This document shows positions 27,049-35,001 of a DNA stretch of 64,000 nucleotides, piece after piece. A program made the translations under genes and the position numbers. Source of the stretch: an uncultured Bacteroidia bacterium (GTDB lineage: Bacteria > Bacteroidota > Bacteroidia > Bacteroidales > F082); the NCBI GenBank assembly GCA_902801465.1, contig CADCIH010000015.1:1-64000 (forward strand). Direction: 5' to 3'. Every line of letters begins with the position of its first letter. Within the stretch, counting starts at the first letter, position 1. The notes beneath the pieces are model-generated. The model did no database searches and was not told the origin of the DNA. It worked only from the letters and a program-made list of their open reading frames with translations.

Positions 27049-27696
27049 ATGCTTAAACTCGATTCTCTTGTTTTCAACCCCTTCTCAGAAAACACCTATA
27101 TTATTTATGATGACAAAACCTTGGAGTGTGTCATCGTCGATCCAGGTTGCTCCACTCCCGCCGAGGAGGATCGTCTCTTTGGCTTTATCGACAGTCATCG
27201 GCTGAAGCCTTTAAGGATCGTCAACACCCACGGACATATCGACCATGTGGTGGGCAACAATGCGGTGAAACGTCGTTATGGCATCCCTGTGGCAGCGCAC
27301 CCCGACACGCATTCCGACATCACCCAGGCCAATAGTCAGGCGGTGTGGCTGGGCTTTCAGCCTGTGGGCGACATCGACCTTCCCGACCTCGACTTGGAGG
27401 ACGACGAGGAGATCAACATCGGGGAGGGCTTGTTGGAGGTGATCTGCACCCCTGGCCATGCCAAAGGAAGTGTCAGCCTCCATGCTCCCGTCGAGGGTTG
27501 GGTCCTCACCGGCGATGCGCTCTTCTGTCGCAGCATAGGTCGTACCGACCTTCCCGGAGGCGATTTCGCGGAGTTGTGCGAATCTATCCGCACCAGGCTC
27601 TTCACTTTGCCTGACGATACCGAGGTGTTCAGCGGTCACGGCGAATCAACCAGCATCGGCGAGGAGAAGGATTTTAATCCTTACGTGGCTGTTTAG
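27049..27696 (+). CDS. MBL-fold metallo-hydrolase (glyoxalase II-like)
   Basis: A 215-residue cytoplasmic metallo-beta-lactamase-fold hydrolase. Metal-binding motifs are in order: NTHGHIDHVVG (HxHxDH), CTPGHAKGS (His), LTGDALF (Asp) and VFSGHGESTSIGEE (His). The family includes thioester hydrolases such as hydroxyacylglutathione hydrolase and related enzymes of unknown substrate; glutathione is rare in Bacteroidales, so the substrate cannot be told. It is followed by rocD, which has its own promoter. Confidence 0.88.
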   Translation: MLKLDSLVFNPFSENTYIIYDDKTLECVIVDPGCSTPAEEDRLFGFIDSHRLKPLRIVNTHGHIDHVVGNNAVKRRYGIPVAAHPDTHSDITQANSQAVWLGFQPVGDIDLPDLDLEDDEEINIGEGLLEVICTPGHAKGSVSLHAPVEGWVLTGDALFCRSIGRTDLPGGDFAELCESIRTRLFTLPDDTEVFSGHGESTSIGEEKDFNPYVAV

Positions 27697-27721
27697 TGTT
27701 GATTTATTCAAAATTAAACTC

Positions 27722-27729
27722 TAACTTTG
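27722..27729 (+). promoter_or_regulatory. -7 promoter element for rocD
   Basis: TAACTTTG, exact TAnnTTTG, 41 nt before the rocD ATG. Confidence 0.65.
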
Positions 27730-27770
27730 CCGCTCAAATCTTAAAACTTTAAATCCTTAAATATCGAATC

Positions 27771-28952
27771 ATGATCGAAAAAATCACGTCATCACAGCAG
27801 GCTATGGACCTGGAAGCCAAGTACGGTGCCCATAACTATCACCCGCTGCCGGTCGTCCTCGCCAAAGGTAAGGGCGCCAAGGTGTGGGATGTCGAAGGCA
27901 AAGAGTACTTCGACTTCTTGTCAGCTTACTCCGCAGTGAACCAAGGTCACTGCCACCCGAAAATCATCAAGGCCATGACCGACCAGGCCGAGCGCCTCAC
28001 CCTCAGCAGCCGCGCTTTCTACAACGACGCTCTGGGCGTGTGGGAAAAATATGTCACTGAGTACTTCGGCTACGACAAGGTGTTGCCCATGAACTCTGGC
28101 GCCGAAGCCGACGAGACGGGCCTGAAGCTCGCCCGCCGCTGGGGTGTCGTCAAGAAAGGTATCCCGAACGACAAGGTGAAGATCGTCTGCTGCGAAGGCA
28201 ACTTCCACGGCCGTACCATCACCATCATCACCATGAGTAACGACCCCGAGAGCTATGCCAACTACGGTCCCATGACTCCCGGCTTCATCCGTATCCCCTA
28301 CAACGATCCCGACGCTCTCGAACAAGTGCTGGCCAAGGAAGGTAAGGAGATCGCCGGTTTCCTGCTGGAGCCCATCCAAGGCGAAGCTGGCGTGTATGTC
28401 CCCGATGATGGCTACCTGAAGAAGTGCTACGACATCTGCAAGAAGTACAACGTGCTGTTCATGGCCGACGAGGTGCAGTGCGGTATCGCCCGTACGGGTA
28501 AGAAGGCCCTCGGTGGCGGTGTGGTGCCGGTCTCCTGCGTGCTGGCCGACGACGACATCATGCTGAACATCAAGCCCGGTGAGCACGGCTCCACCTTCGG
28601 TGGCAACCCCATCGCCGCCCGCGTGTCCATCGCCGCCCTTGAAGTCATCAAGGAAGAACACCTGATGGAGAACGCCGAACGCCTCGGTAAGATATTCCGC
28701 GAAGAGATCGGCAAGATTAAGAGCCCGATGATCGAGAAGGTCCGCGGTAAAGGCTTGCTCAATGCCGTGATCATCAAACCCAAAGACGGTAAAGAGGCTT
28801 GGGATGTGTGCCTGAAGATGCGTGACCTCGGCCTGCTGGCCAAGCCCACCCACCAGCACATCATCCGCTTCGCTCCGCCCTTGGTTATCACCGAGGCCGA
28901 GCTCCGCGAAGCCATCGAGATCATCAAGAAAGCCATCGCTTCGTTTGAATGA
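27771..28952 (+). CDS. rocD: Ornithine--oxo-acid aminotransferase, with a 17-residue internal gap
   Basis: A 393-residue class III aminotransferase that would convert ornithine and 2-oxoglutarate to glutamate semialdehyde and glutamate. Most family signatures are clear: [56 protein letters not shown] and [17 protein letters not shown]. However GIARTGK runs straight into KALGGG. Family members, such as human OAT, have about 17 more residues there: the loop plus the strand (PDIVLLG) that leads to the PLP-binding lysine. The lysine itself is kept. The gap is in frame (51 nt), and its edges share a GGTAAG-like repeat, so replication slippage or an assembly collapse could explain it. Activity is doubtful as written. 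A complex stem-loop follows the stop. Confidence 0.85.
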   Translation: MIEKITSSQQAMDLEAKYGAHNYHPLPVVLAKGKGAKVWDVEGKEYFDFLSAYSAVNQGHCHPKIIKAMTDQAERLTLSSRAFYNDALGVWEKYVTEYFGYDKVLPMNSGAEADETGLKLARRWGVVKKGIPNDKVKIVCCEGNFHGRTITIITMSNDPESYANYGPMTPGFIRIPYNDPDALEQVLAKEGKEIAGFLLEPIQGEAGVYVPDDGYLKKCYDICKKYNVLFMADEVQCGIARTGKKALGGGVVPVSCVLADDDIMLNIKPGEHGSTFGGNPIAARVSIAALEVIKEEHLMENAERLGKIFREEIGKIKSPMIEKVRGKGLLNAVIIKPKDGKEAWDVCLKMRDLGLLAKPTHQHIIRFAPPLVITEAELREAIEIIKKAIASFE

Positions 28953-28969
28953 TCCTTCTGTAATGAATG

Positions 28970-29081
28970 AAAAAGCCCGTCGTTTTGGCGGGCGTGCAAA
29001 GTACCCCAAAAGGCACATCAGCACCGGACCGAAGGAAGGTGCGTAGTGCCGTTGGGGTACTTTGCTAAACTAGGGCTTTTT
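28970..29081 (+). terminator. 112-nt nested stem-loop between rocD and the HAD-GNAT gene
   Basis: Outer arms AAAAAGCCC (28970-28978) and GGGCTTTTT (29073-29081) enclose a second stem, GCAAAGTACCCCAA (28996-29009) with TTGGGGTACTTTGC (29052-29065), then GGCAC/GTGCC and GCACC/GGTGC. The left arm can also pair locally (GCCCGTC with GGCGGGC, 28975-28992), an alternative fold. The outer right arm ends in a T-run, as in an intrinsic terminator, and merges with the next gene's promoter. Confidence 0.6.
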
Positions 29082-29082
29082 G

Positions 29083-29090
29083 TATCTTTG
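29083..29090 (+). promoter_or_regulatory. -7 promoter element directly before the HAD-GNAT start codon
   Basis: TATCTTTG, exact consensus, ends 5 nt before the ATG at 29096, so the mRNA would start at or very near the start codon. Confidence 0.65.
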
Positions 29091-29095
29091 CCGAA

Positions 29096-30265
29096 ATGAA
29101 GAAACTGGTTATTTTCGACTTGGACGGCACCCTGCTCGATACCATCGAGGACCTTGGAAATGCCGTCAATTACCTTTTGGAACGACGTGGGATGCCCCAA
29201 TACACGCTGGAGCAATACCGCAAGATGGTGGGCCATGGCATCCGTAACTTGATCCGGAAAGCTTTCTCTCCCATGGAACTGGACGATGCCTGTCTGGAGA
29301 CCTGTGTTGCGGAGTTTAAAGAGTATTATCTGGCCCATATCGACGAACACACCCGTCCTTTCCCCGGCATTGTCGCCTTGCTTAATGACCTGTATGCCAA
29401 GGGTGTAAAGTTAGCCGTCGTCTCCAACAAGGTGCAAGAAGGTACGGAACGGCTCATTCATGAGTTCTTTCCGGAGATCGCTTTCGTTGCCATCTTCGGC
29501 AACCGGGTGGGCTATCCCATGAAGCCAGCACCCGAGATTGTCGCCTCGGTGTTGGCCAAGGCAAGTTGTGATCCTGCCGATGCCGTCATGGTGGGTGACT
29601 CCAACACCGACATGCAGACAGCCATCAACGGCGGCATCGATGGCATCGCCGTCAGCTGGGGCAATCGCACCCGAGAGCAGCTGGCGGGAAACAAAATCGT
29701 TGACACCGTGGAGGAGCTGCGTAAGTGTTTATTGGCTGAGCCCAACTACTTGGAGACGCCACGTCTTCGTTTCCGTCATTGGCGTGATGCCGATGCCGAA
29801 ACCCTTTTCAAATACGCTTCTGATCCCGATGTGGGTCCCCGTGCCGGCTGGCCTCCGCATCAATCTGTCGAAGATAGTCTTCAGACCATCCAGACCATCT
29901 TTTCAAGTGATCACGTCTGGGCTTTGGAGTTGAAAGAGACCGGCGAACCTATCGGTTGCATGGGCTATTACGCCTACGGCGAGAGCAATATCGACATTGC
30001 TCCTGACGATGCCGAGCTAGGCTATTGGATAGCTAAACCTTATTGGAACCAAGGACTCTGCACGGAAGCCCTGCAAGCCATGATTGTCCATTGCTTCAAT
30101 GTGAAGCATTTCCAGACCCTTTGGGCCGACTTCTTTGTTGACAATCCCGCCTCAGGTCGGGTGATGGAGAAATGTGGCTTCCACGATACCGGCAAAATCA
30201 ACTGGTGCAGCCATCTTTATCAAGGCGACGAAAGGCCGGTGAAGATCATGAGACTCAACCGTTAG
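29096..30265 (+). CDS. Fusion of phosphoglycolate phosphatase-like HAD hydrolase and GNAT acetyltransferase
   Basis: A 389-residue two-domain protein. Residues 1-215 are a Gph-type HAD phosphatase: FDLDGTLLDT (nucleophile Asp 8), VVSNK, MKPAPEI and MVGDSNTDMQ. Residues about 218-389 are a RimJ/RimL-type GNAT N-acetyltransferase: LETPRLRFRHWRDADAETLF, GCMGYYAYG, ELGYWIAKPYWNQGLCTEAL (acetyl-CoA loop) and DNPASGRVMEKCGF. The two families are normally separate proteins; the join at about residue 214 is without a stop or frameshift, so the fusion appears genuine. The phosphatase may remove phosphoglycolate or another small phosphate; the acetyl acceptor is unknown. Promoter motif ends 5 nt before the ATG; a terminator hairpin follows. 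Confidence 0.88.
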   Translation: MKKLVIFDLDGTLLDTIEDLGNAVNYLLERRGMPQYTLEQYRKMVGHGIRNLIRKAFSPMELDDACLETCVAEFKEYYLAHIDEHTRPFPGIVALLNDLYAKGVKLAVVSNKVQEGTERLIHEFFPEIAFVAIFGNRVGYPMKPAPEIVASVLAKASCDPADAVMVGDSNTDMQTAINGGIDGIAVSWGNRTREQLAGNKIVDTVEELRKCLLAEPNYLETPRLRFRHWRDADAETLFKYASDPDVGPRAGWPPHQSVEDSLQTIQTIFSSDHVWALELKETGEPIGCMGYYAYGESNIDIAPDDAELGYWIAKPYWNQGLCTEALQAMIVHCFNVKHFQTLWADFFVDNPASGRVMEKCGFHDTGKINWCSHLYQGDERPVKIMRLNR

Positions 30266-30275
30266 TTTGGAATAA

Positions 30276-30328
30276 CAATATTTCAATATGGAAAATTTAA
30301 TAAAAAACCATATTTAGATATTGTTTTT
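30276..30328 (+). terminator. Intrinsic terminator after the HAD-GNAT gene
   Basis: A 16-bp AT-rich stem with one mismatch (arms 30276-30291 and 30308-30323) and a 16-nt loop is followed by TTTTT. It begins 10 nt after the stop codon. Confidence 0.7.
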
Positions 30329-30333
30329 AATAC

Positions 30334-30371
30334 AAAAACCCGAACAGCCATAAAGGAATCTTGTTTTCGGG
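30334..30371 (-). terminator. Probable terminator of the 52-codon gene
   Basis: On the reverse strand CCCGAA...TTCGGG forms a 6-bp stem around a long loop and is followed by TTTTTG, 10 nt beyond the small gene's stop. It lies back-to-back with the forward terminator of the HAD-GNAT gene. Confidence 0.5.
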
Positions 30372-30381
30372 ACGGTCTTCT

Positions 30382-30540
30382 CTAGTTGTAAAACTCTTGG
30401 AAAGCCTCGGTTCTTTCCTGGAAGGCTTTCATGTGGCCCTCCATGTCAAGCTCTTCGGCAATGCGTTCCGATGCTTCGTTAAAGGCGTCGAAGTCGGGCG
30501 AGTCGGAGTCGTCGGTGAAGTCGACCGACCTGTCAATCAT
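30382..30540 (-). CDS. Small acidic protein (52 residues), unknown function
   Basis: An ORF of 52 codons starts with ATG at 30540 and stops at TAG 30384-30382. The product begins MIDRSVDFTDDSDSPDFDAF and ends TEAFQEFYN; it is strongly acidic at the N-terminus and helical-looking afterwards. Support for a real gene: an exact TATCTTTG promoter ends 17 nt upstream, the codon use matches neighbours, and a terminator-like hairpin follows. It is divergent from the nitroreductase gene. I do not recognise a family. Confidence 0.7.
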   Translation of the reverse strand: MIDRSVDFTDDSDSPDFDAFNEASERIAEELDMEGHMKAFQERTEAFQEFYN

Positions 30541-30557
30541 GAATAATAAATATTTGA

Positions 30558-30565
30558 CAAAGATA
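30558..30565 (-). promoter_or_regulatory. -7 promoter element for the 52-codon gene
   Basis: Reverse strand TATCTTTG, 17 nt before the ATG. Confidence 0.65.
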
Positions 30566-30577
30566 TTGTTTTCTTTT

Positions 30578-30585
30578 TATTTTTG
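30578..30585 (+). promoter_or_regulatory. -7 promoter element for the lipoprotein nitroreductase
   Basis: TATTTTTG, 24 nt before the ATG at 30610; divergent partner of the element at 30558. Confidence 0.6.
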
Positions 30586-30609
30586 CAAAAATTACTGATT
30601 GTGAACACT

Positions 30610-31254
30610 ATGAAAAAACTATCATTCCTATTAATGTTGGCCATTGCGGCCTCGTTCGTTTCTTGCTGTGGCAATAAAGCCGCCGACGAAAACGCTTGTG
30701 AAAACAAAAACGAAACTGCCATGAATACCACGATGAACGACCTGCTGACGCGCCGTAGCGTGCGCAGCTACACCGACGAAGTGCCTCCCATGGAGGTGAT
30801 TGAAGAAATCTGCAAGGCAGGCACCTACGCCCCGACAGGCATGAACCGCCAGGCTCCCATCATCATCGCCGTCACCAACCGTGAGGTGCGCGACCGTCTC
30901 AGCAAACTCAACGCCAGCGTCTTCGGCCCTGACAATGACAGCGATCCCTTCTACGGCGCTCCCGTGGTGCTTGTCGTGTTGGCCGACACTACCGCTGCTT
31001 TCACTTGGAAAGAGGACGGCTCCCTGGTGATGGGCAACCTGCTCAACGCCTGCCACGCCAAAGGCCTCGGCTCCTGCTGGATCCACCGTGCCAAGGAAGT
31101 GTTCGAGATGGAAGAGGGCAAGGCCATCCTGCGTGACCTAGGTATCGACGACACCAAGTACGTGGGCATCGGCAACTGCATCCTGGGCTACACCGCCGGC
31201 GATTATCCCGAGGCCAGACCTCGTAAGGAGAACTACGTGTATTGGATTAAATAA
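30610..31254 (+). CDS. Nitroreductase-family protein with lipoprotein signal peptide
   Basis: A 214-residue flavoprotein of the nitroreductase fold. The catalytic domain begins at about residue 40 with LLTRRSVRSYTDEVPPMEV and has the FMN-binding GTYAPTGMNRQ and YGAPVVLVVLAD segments, GNLLNACHAKGLGSCWIH, and GNCILGYTAGDYPEARPRK. Ahead of it lies a hydrophobic signal (KKLSFLLMLAIAASF) ending in SCCGNK, a likely lipobox. Most relatives are cytoplasmic, so membrane anchoring outside the cytoplasm would be unusual; an internal ATG at 30721 (MNTTMNDLL) could give a soluble form. The start at 30610 lies downstream of a promoter. The last 8 bases overlap the convergent dus gene. Confidence 0.82.
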   Translation: MKKLSFLLMLAIAASFVSCCGNKAADENACENKNETAMNTTMNDLLTRRSVRSYTDEVPPMEVIEEICKAGTYAPTGMNRQAPIIIAVTNREVRDRLSKLNASVFGPDNDSDPFYGAPVVLVVLADTTAAFTWKEDGSLVMGNLLNACHAKGLGSCWIHRAKEVFEMEEGKAILRDLGIDDTKYVGIGNCILGYTAGDYPEARPRKENYVYWIK

Positions 31255-32194
31255 GGGTGTGTTCCCTGAAAACGGTCTCCACCGCCTCCTCATACTCCCT
31301 AAGCGCATTAATCTTCTTGATCTTGCGCCAGATGTCCTGTGGCTCATCAAACGAGTTCATCAGATAAGACCAGAGTTCCTTCATCCGACCCAATACCTTG
31401 GGACTGCCGCCGGCATGCCGCAAACGGTCTTCATATAGGTCAATCACATAGTTGTGAGGCTTGTCGATATCCTTGGTGTGGCAAGAACCTTTTATCTCTT
31501 CCGCCAGGAAAGGATTCGCCAGCAACCCTCTTCCCAACATGAACTCGTTGACGGGTTGAACCTGTTTGCGGATGCATTCAAAACTTTCCATCGAAACAAT
31601 ATCGCCATTATACACCAGAGGAGCCTTGATTAATGGCATTAATTCAGCAAAACGCTTCACGTCGGCTTCGCCTTTATAAAGCTGCTTGCCAATGCGTGGA
31701 TGGATGATTAACTCGCTCAGAGGATATTTATTAAAGACCTCGAGGACGGAGTAAATCTCATCTGGATTGACATACCCCAAACGGCACTTCACACTAAACC
31801 CGACCTCAATCTTTTCGAAAACCTGGCACAGCATGGTGTCAATCTTTTCGGGGTAGGGAAGAAGACCGCTGCCGCGTTTCTTGTTGGCCACCCTTGGAAA
31901 AGGACAGCCCATATTTAAGTTGATTTCCTTGTAACCCAGTTCTTTGCATTGAGAGGCAAATCTCAAAATCTCCTCGGCATCGGTGCTCAAAATCTGAGGA
32001 GTCAGCGTCTCCACGTCGTTGAAACGGGGGTCGATCTCCTCCACTTGCATATTCTTGGCATGGTCCTTCTGGATGCCAGTGAAGAATGGGGTGTAGAACT
32101 TGTCGATGCCGCCAAAATGCTTCTTGAAGACGTTCCGGAAGGGGGCGTCGGTGATGCCTTGGAAAGGACCCAGGGATAGTTTAACGCTTGCCAT
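31247..32194 (-). CDS. dus: tRNA-dihydrouridine synthase
   Basis: A 315-residue flavoenzyme that reduces uridine to dihydrouridine in tRNA D-loops. The TIM-barrel motifs are LGPFQGITDAPFR near the N-terminus, NLNMGCPFPRVANKKRGSGL with the catalytic cysteine, VKCRLG, IIHPRIGKQLYKG and VYNGDI. ATG at 32194 is chosen; a TTG five codons upstream is possible but lies deeper in lnt. The ATG overlaps the end of lnt by 14 nt, so the two are probably coupled. The 3' end overlaps the nitroreductase gene by 8 bp. Confidence 0.9.
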   Translation of the reverse strand: MASVKLSLGPFQGITDAPFRNVFKKHFGGIDKFYTPFFTGIQKDHAKNMQVEEIDPRFNDVETLTPQILSTDAEEILRFASQCKELGYKEINLNMGCPFPRVANKKRGSGLLPYPEKIDTMLCQVFEKIEVGFSVKCRLGYVNPDEIYSVLEVFNKYPLSELIIHPRIGKQLYKGEADVKRFAELMPLIKAPLVYNGDIVSMESFECIRKQVQPVNEFMLGRGLLANPFLAEEIKGSCHTKDIDKPHNYVIDLYEDRLRHAGGSPKVLGRMKELWSYLMNSFDEPQDIWRKIKKINALREYEEAVETVFREHTLI

Positions 32195-33761
32195 GACGAA
32201 GTCTGCCAATAACCGTCAAAACCATGGTAACCAACAACAGCCCGTACGTCATCCACATCGCGATTCTGTAAAGGTAATCGCCGTGTTTGGAATAGAAGGT
32301 CTTCTCGGTGTTGGCTTTCAGCGTAGCCTTGATGACGTCTTCTTTCCAGTATTCGGTGGATTGCAGCACGTCGCCTTTTTGGTTGAAGAAGCCCGACCTG
32401 CCTGTGTTGGCCGAGCGGGCGACACAGCGGCGGTTCTCGATGGCGCGTAGCTTGGAGAACTCGAAGTGTTGTTTGTAGCCTGGCGTGTCGCCCCACCAGC
32501 CGTCGTTGGTGCTCACAAACAACAGGTCGGCGCCTTTGCGGACGAACTCGCTCACGTAGCCTCCGAAGGCGGATTCATAACAGATGGCCACACCCACCTT
32601 ATGTTCGCCAAAGCTCATGTTATGTGGGTAGGGGTCGGTTTTCAAGGTGCCTCGGGCGATGCCCACGGTTAGGCTGAAGTGTTTCAGGAATCCCATCCAT
32701 TCGGGAATGGCCTCCACCGCTGGGGTCAGCTTCGACTTGTTGCGATGCTGCACGTTCAGGGTGTCGATAAGCCATGTGGAGTTGTAGGCATAGTAATAAC
32801 GATCGCTGTCTCCGACTTGGCGCGCTGGGAAATCATCTTCCATTCCTTTGGGCACCCAGTCGTAGGAAAAACCGCCGATGACAAAACAGCAGTTGGGGTG
32901 CGCCTTGGTGAATTCACCGATGATGTCAAAAGCCCTGACTTCATCGATCCGGTCAAGCCAGATGCCCTCCTCGATAGCCGACTCGGAACTGACAACGAAC
33001 CTTGTGTTTGGAGTAACCAGTTTTTCCGCCAAATCCACGTTTTTATGGATAACCTGATCATAAAACTCCGAGTTGAACTGCTCGTTCCATGGGTCGCAAT
33101 TCTGCTGAATTACTATGACTTCGGTGTCTTCGCCTTTTTCCTCGTAGCAGTTGTAGGCGATCTTGCTTCCAATCACAGGTAAAGCCATCAATGCAACGGC
33201 AATTCCGGTATACCACCAACGAGTTTTTTTGTCGGTTGCACTTAAAACATTGGCAATCAATATATTGACAAGCAAAACCCACAACGTGCCTCCTGCCACA
33301 CCAGTAATGGAATACCATTGAATCCAAGTAGTGCAAGTGGAGAATACATTACCTAAATGGAGCCAAGGCCACTTGGCCGCCCAATAGTAATGCAGGAACT
33401 CAAAGGCCATCCAGTAAGGGATGAGCAGGAGGTTGCCAATGAGGCTGTTGTGGAGTTTTATCTTGGTGAAATGGAAAGCCCAAAACACGGTCGACATAAA
33501 CAGGGCATTCAAGATCCAAGCCAGTATGGCTGCGGGGGTGGCGTTCCACACCCACCAGGTGGTCAGCACGTTCCACACCAAAAAAGTCGTGAACGAGAGC
33601 CAGAACACATGGCCCTTCTCTCCTTTGCTGATGCGTTCTTCCAGATAGAGCAGTGGCACCAAGGCGATGAAAACCAATGGAGCCAGTCCATTCACAGGCC
33701 AAGCCGCCCAAAGTAGCAGTCCGCTGGCGACGGCCATCAATATCTTTTGGTATTTCTTCAT
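32181..33761 (-). CDS. lnt: Apolipoprotein N-acyltransferase
   Basis: A 526-residue inner-membrane enzyme that adds the third acyl chain to lipoproteins, of which several are encoded in this window. About six N-terminal helices carry WPVNGLAPLVFIALVPLL; the nitrilase-like domain follows with VVSSESAIEEG (catalytic Glu region), NKSKLTPAVEAIPEW (catalytic Lys) and VAICYESAFGG (catalytic Cys), then NDGWWGDTPGYKQH. The ATG at 33761 is chosen; a TTG two codons earlier is less likely. TATTTTTG at 33776-33783 ends 14 nt upstream. Confidence 0.93.
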   Translation of the reverse strand: MKKYQKILMAVASGLLLWAAWPVNGLAPLVFIALVPLLYLEERISKGEKGHVFWLSFTTFLVWNVLTTWWVWNATPAAILAWILNALFMSTVFWAFHFTKIKLHNSLIGNLLLIPYWMAFEFLHYYWAAKWPWLHLGNVFSTCTTWIQWYSITGVAGGTLWVLLVNILIANVLSATDKKTRWWYTGIAVALMALPVIGSKIAYNCYEEKGEDTEVIVIQQNCDPWNEQFNSEFYDQVIHKNVDLAEKLVTPNTRFVVSSESAIEEGIWLDRIDEVRAFDIIGEFTKAHPNCCFVIGGFSYDWVPKGMEDDFPARQVGDSDRYYYAYNSTWLIDTLNVQHRNKSKLTPAVEAIPEWMGFLKHFSLTVGIARGTLKTDPYPHNMSFGEHKVGVAICYESAFGGYVSEFVRKGADLLFVSTNDGWWGDTPGYKQHFEFSKLRAIENRRCVARSANTGRSGFFNQKGDVLQSTEYWKEDVIKATLKANTEKTFYSKHGDYLYRIAMWMTYGLLLVTMVLTVIGRLRHGKR

Positions 33762-33775
33762 TTTCAAATTTTTGG

Positions 33776-33783
33776 CAAAAATA
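33776..33783 (-). promoter_or_regulatory. -7 promoter element for lnt-dus
   Basis: Reverse strand TATTTTTG, 14 nt before the lnt ATG; divergent from the GT9 promoter 13 bp away. Confidence 0.65.
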
Positions 33784-33796
33784 ACGAATAGTTAAC

Positions 33797-33804
33797 TATC
33801 TTTG
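33797..33804 (+). promoter_or_regulatory. -7 promoter element for the GT9 glycosyltransferase
   Basis: TATCTTTG, exact consensus. An in-frame TTG at 33802 lies inside this motif and so cannot be the start codon; the TTG at 33823 is 18 nt downstream. Confidence 0.65.
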
Positions 33805-33822
33805 CCGAACAATTATTGCGTT

Positions 33823-34823
33823 TTGAAAAAAATCCTTCTCATACGTTTCAGCTCCATTGGCGACATCGTGCTCACTACCCCGGTCGTGCGTTGCATCAAG
33901 CACCAGCTGCCTGATGTGGAGCTTCATGTGTTGACGAAGTCGTCCTATCGTTCCATCTATGGTGCGAATCCTTATATAAATAAGGTATATGAGTTGTCGG
34001 GGAACATGAAGGATCTGGTTCGTCGGCTTCGTGAAGAGCATTACGATTTTGTGGTTGACCTCCATAAGAACTGGCGGTCGTTCAGGGTGCGGATGGCCCT
34101 GCACCGTCCCTCGGCCTCGTTCCCGAAACTTGACTTCCAAAAGTTTCTTTATACAAAGTTGAAAATAGGCAGTCTTCCCGAAGTCCATATCGTTGACCGT
34201 TATTTCAAAGCGGTGGAGAAGCTGAACGTCCACAACGACGGTCAGGGCTTGGATTTCTTTTTCAACGAAGGCGATGAGATGCATTATGAGGACTTGCCCG
34301 AGGCTTTTCGCGAGGGTTTTGTGGCCATCGTCATTGGGGGCCAGCATGCCACCAAGATTCTTCCGGAGGACAAGGTTGTCGAGGTGTGCAATGCCTTGGA
34401 TTACCCCGTCATTTTGGTAGGAGGCCCCGAGGATACCGCTCGAGGCGAGCGCATCAAGGAGAAGGTAGGAAGCTATGTGGGTAACAGTTGCGGCAGCCTT
34501 ACCGTAGGGCAGTCGGCATCGCTTCTCCAGTTGGCCGATGCAGTCATCACCAACGACACGGGCATGATGCACATCGCCGCCGCTTTGCGTAAGCCCATCG
34601 TCTCGGTATGGGGCAATACGGTGCCTGAGTTCGGCATGTATCCTTATCTGCCTCAAGGCATGAGGCCTGCCGCCATTGTCGAGAACAAGAGTCTGAAGTG
34701 CCGTCCTTGTGACAAGCTGGGTTATGCCCAATGCCCGAAGGGACACTTCAAATGCATGAAAGACTTGGATGCCGTGGAGATCGCTGAAAAAACAAAAGCC
34801 GGACTTTCATCCGGCTCTTGCAG

Positions 34824-34842
<19 letters not shown>
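33823..34842 (+). CDS. Glycosyltransferase family 9 (heptosyltransferase-like)
   Basis: A 339-residue GT-B glycosyltransferase of the ADP-heptose:LPS heptosyltransferase family, expected to add a sugar to the LPS core at the inner membrane. Signatures: ILLIRFSSIGDIVLTTPVVRC at the N-terminus, VDLHKNWRS, VILVGGPEDTARGE, and DAVITNDTGMMHIAAAL near the sugar-nucleotide site; CRPCDKLGYAQCPKGHFKCM is a cysteine-rich stretch seen in some relatives. The start appears to be TTG at 33823 because no ATG precedes the Rossmann motif and the upstream TTG lies in the promoter. The last six codons lie inside the opposite-strand tRNA-Phe gene. Confidence 0.88.
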
Positions 34843-34896
<54 letters not shown>

Positions 34897-34912
34897 CCAT
34901 TGTTTGCGGATG

Positions 34913-34920
34913 CAAAATTA
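34913..34920 (-). promoter_or_regulatory. -7 promoter element for tRNA-Phe
   Basis: Reverse strand TAATTTTG, exact TAnnTTTG, 16 nt before the tRNA 5' end. Confidence 0.6.
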
Positions 34921-34974
34921 CAGCTTTTTTTGAAACCGACAATAATTTTTTATAAAAATTTCAGTTTTTTTTCG

Positions 34975-34982
34975 GATATTTG
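34975..34982 (+). promoter_or_regulatory. Possible -7 promoter element for the outer-membrane barrel gene
   Basis: GATATTTG matches TAnnTTTG at seven of eight positions and ends 19 nt before the ATG at 35002. Confidence 0.4.
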
Positions 34983-35001
34983 CACCCCGAAATTGAAGAT
35001 A

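Noticed and set aside
27921..29024. 367-codon reverse frame opposite rocD
   Set aside because: Antisense shadow of the aminotransferase, and its start would lie within the stem-loop region.
32181..33767. Start of lnt at 33767
   Set aside because: That codon is TTG; an ATG two codons downstream (33761) gives a normal N-terminus and better spacing to the promoter.
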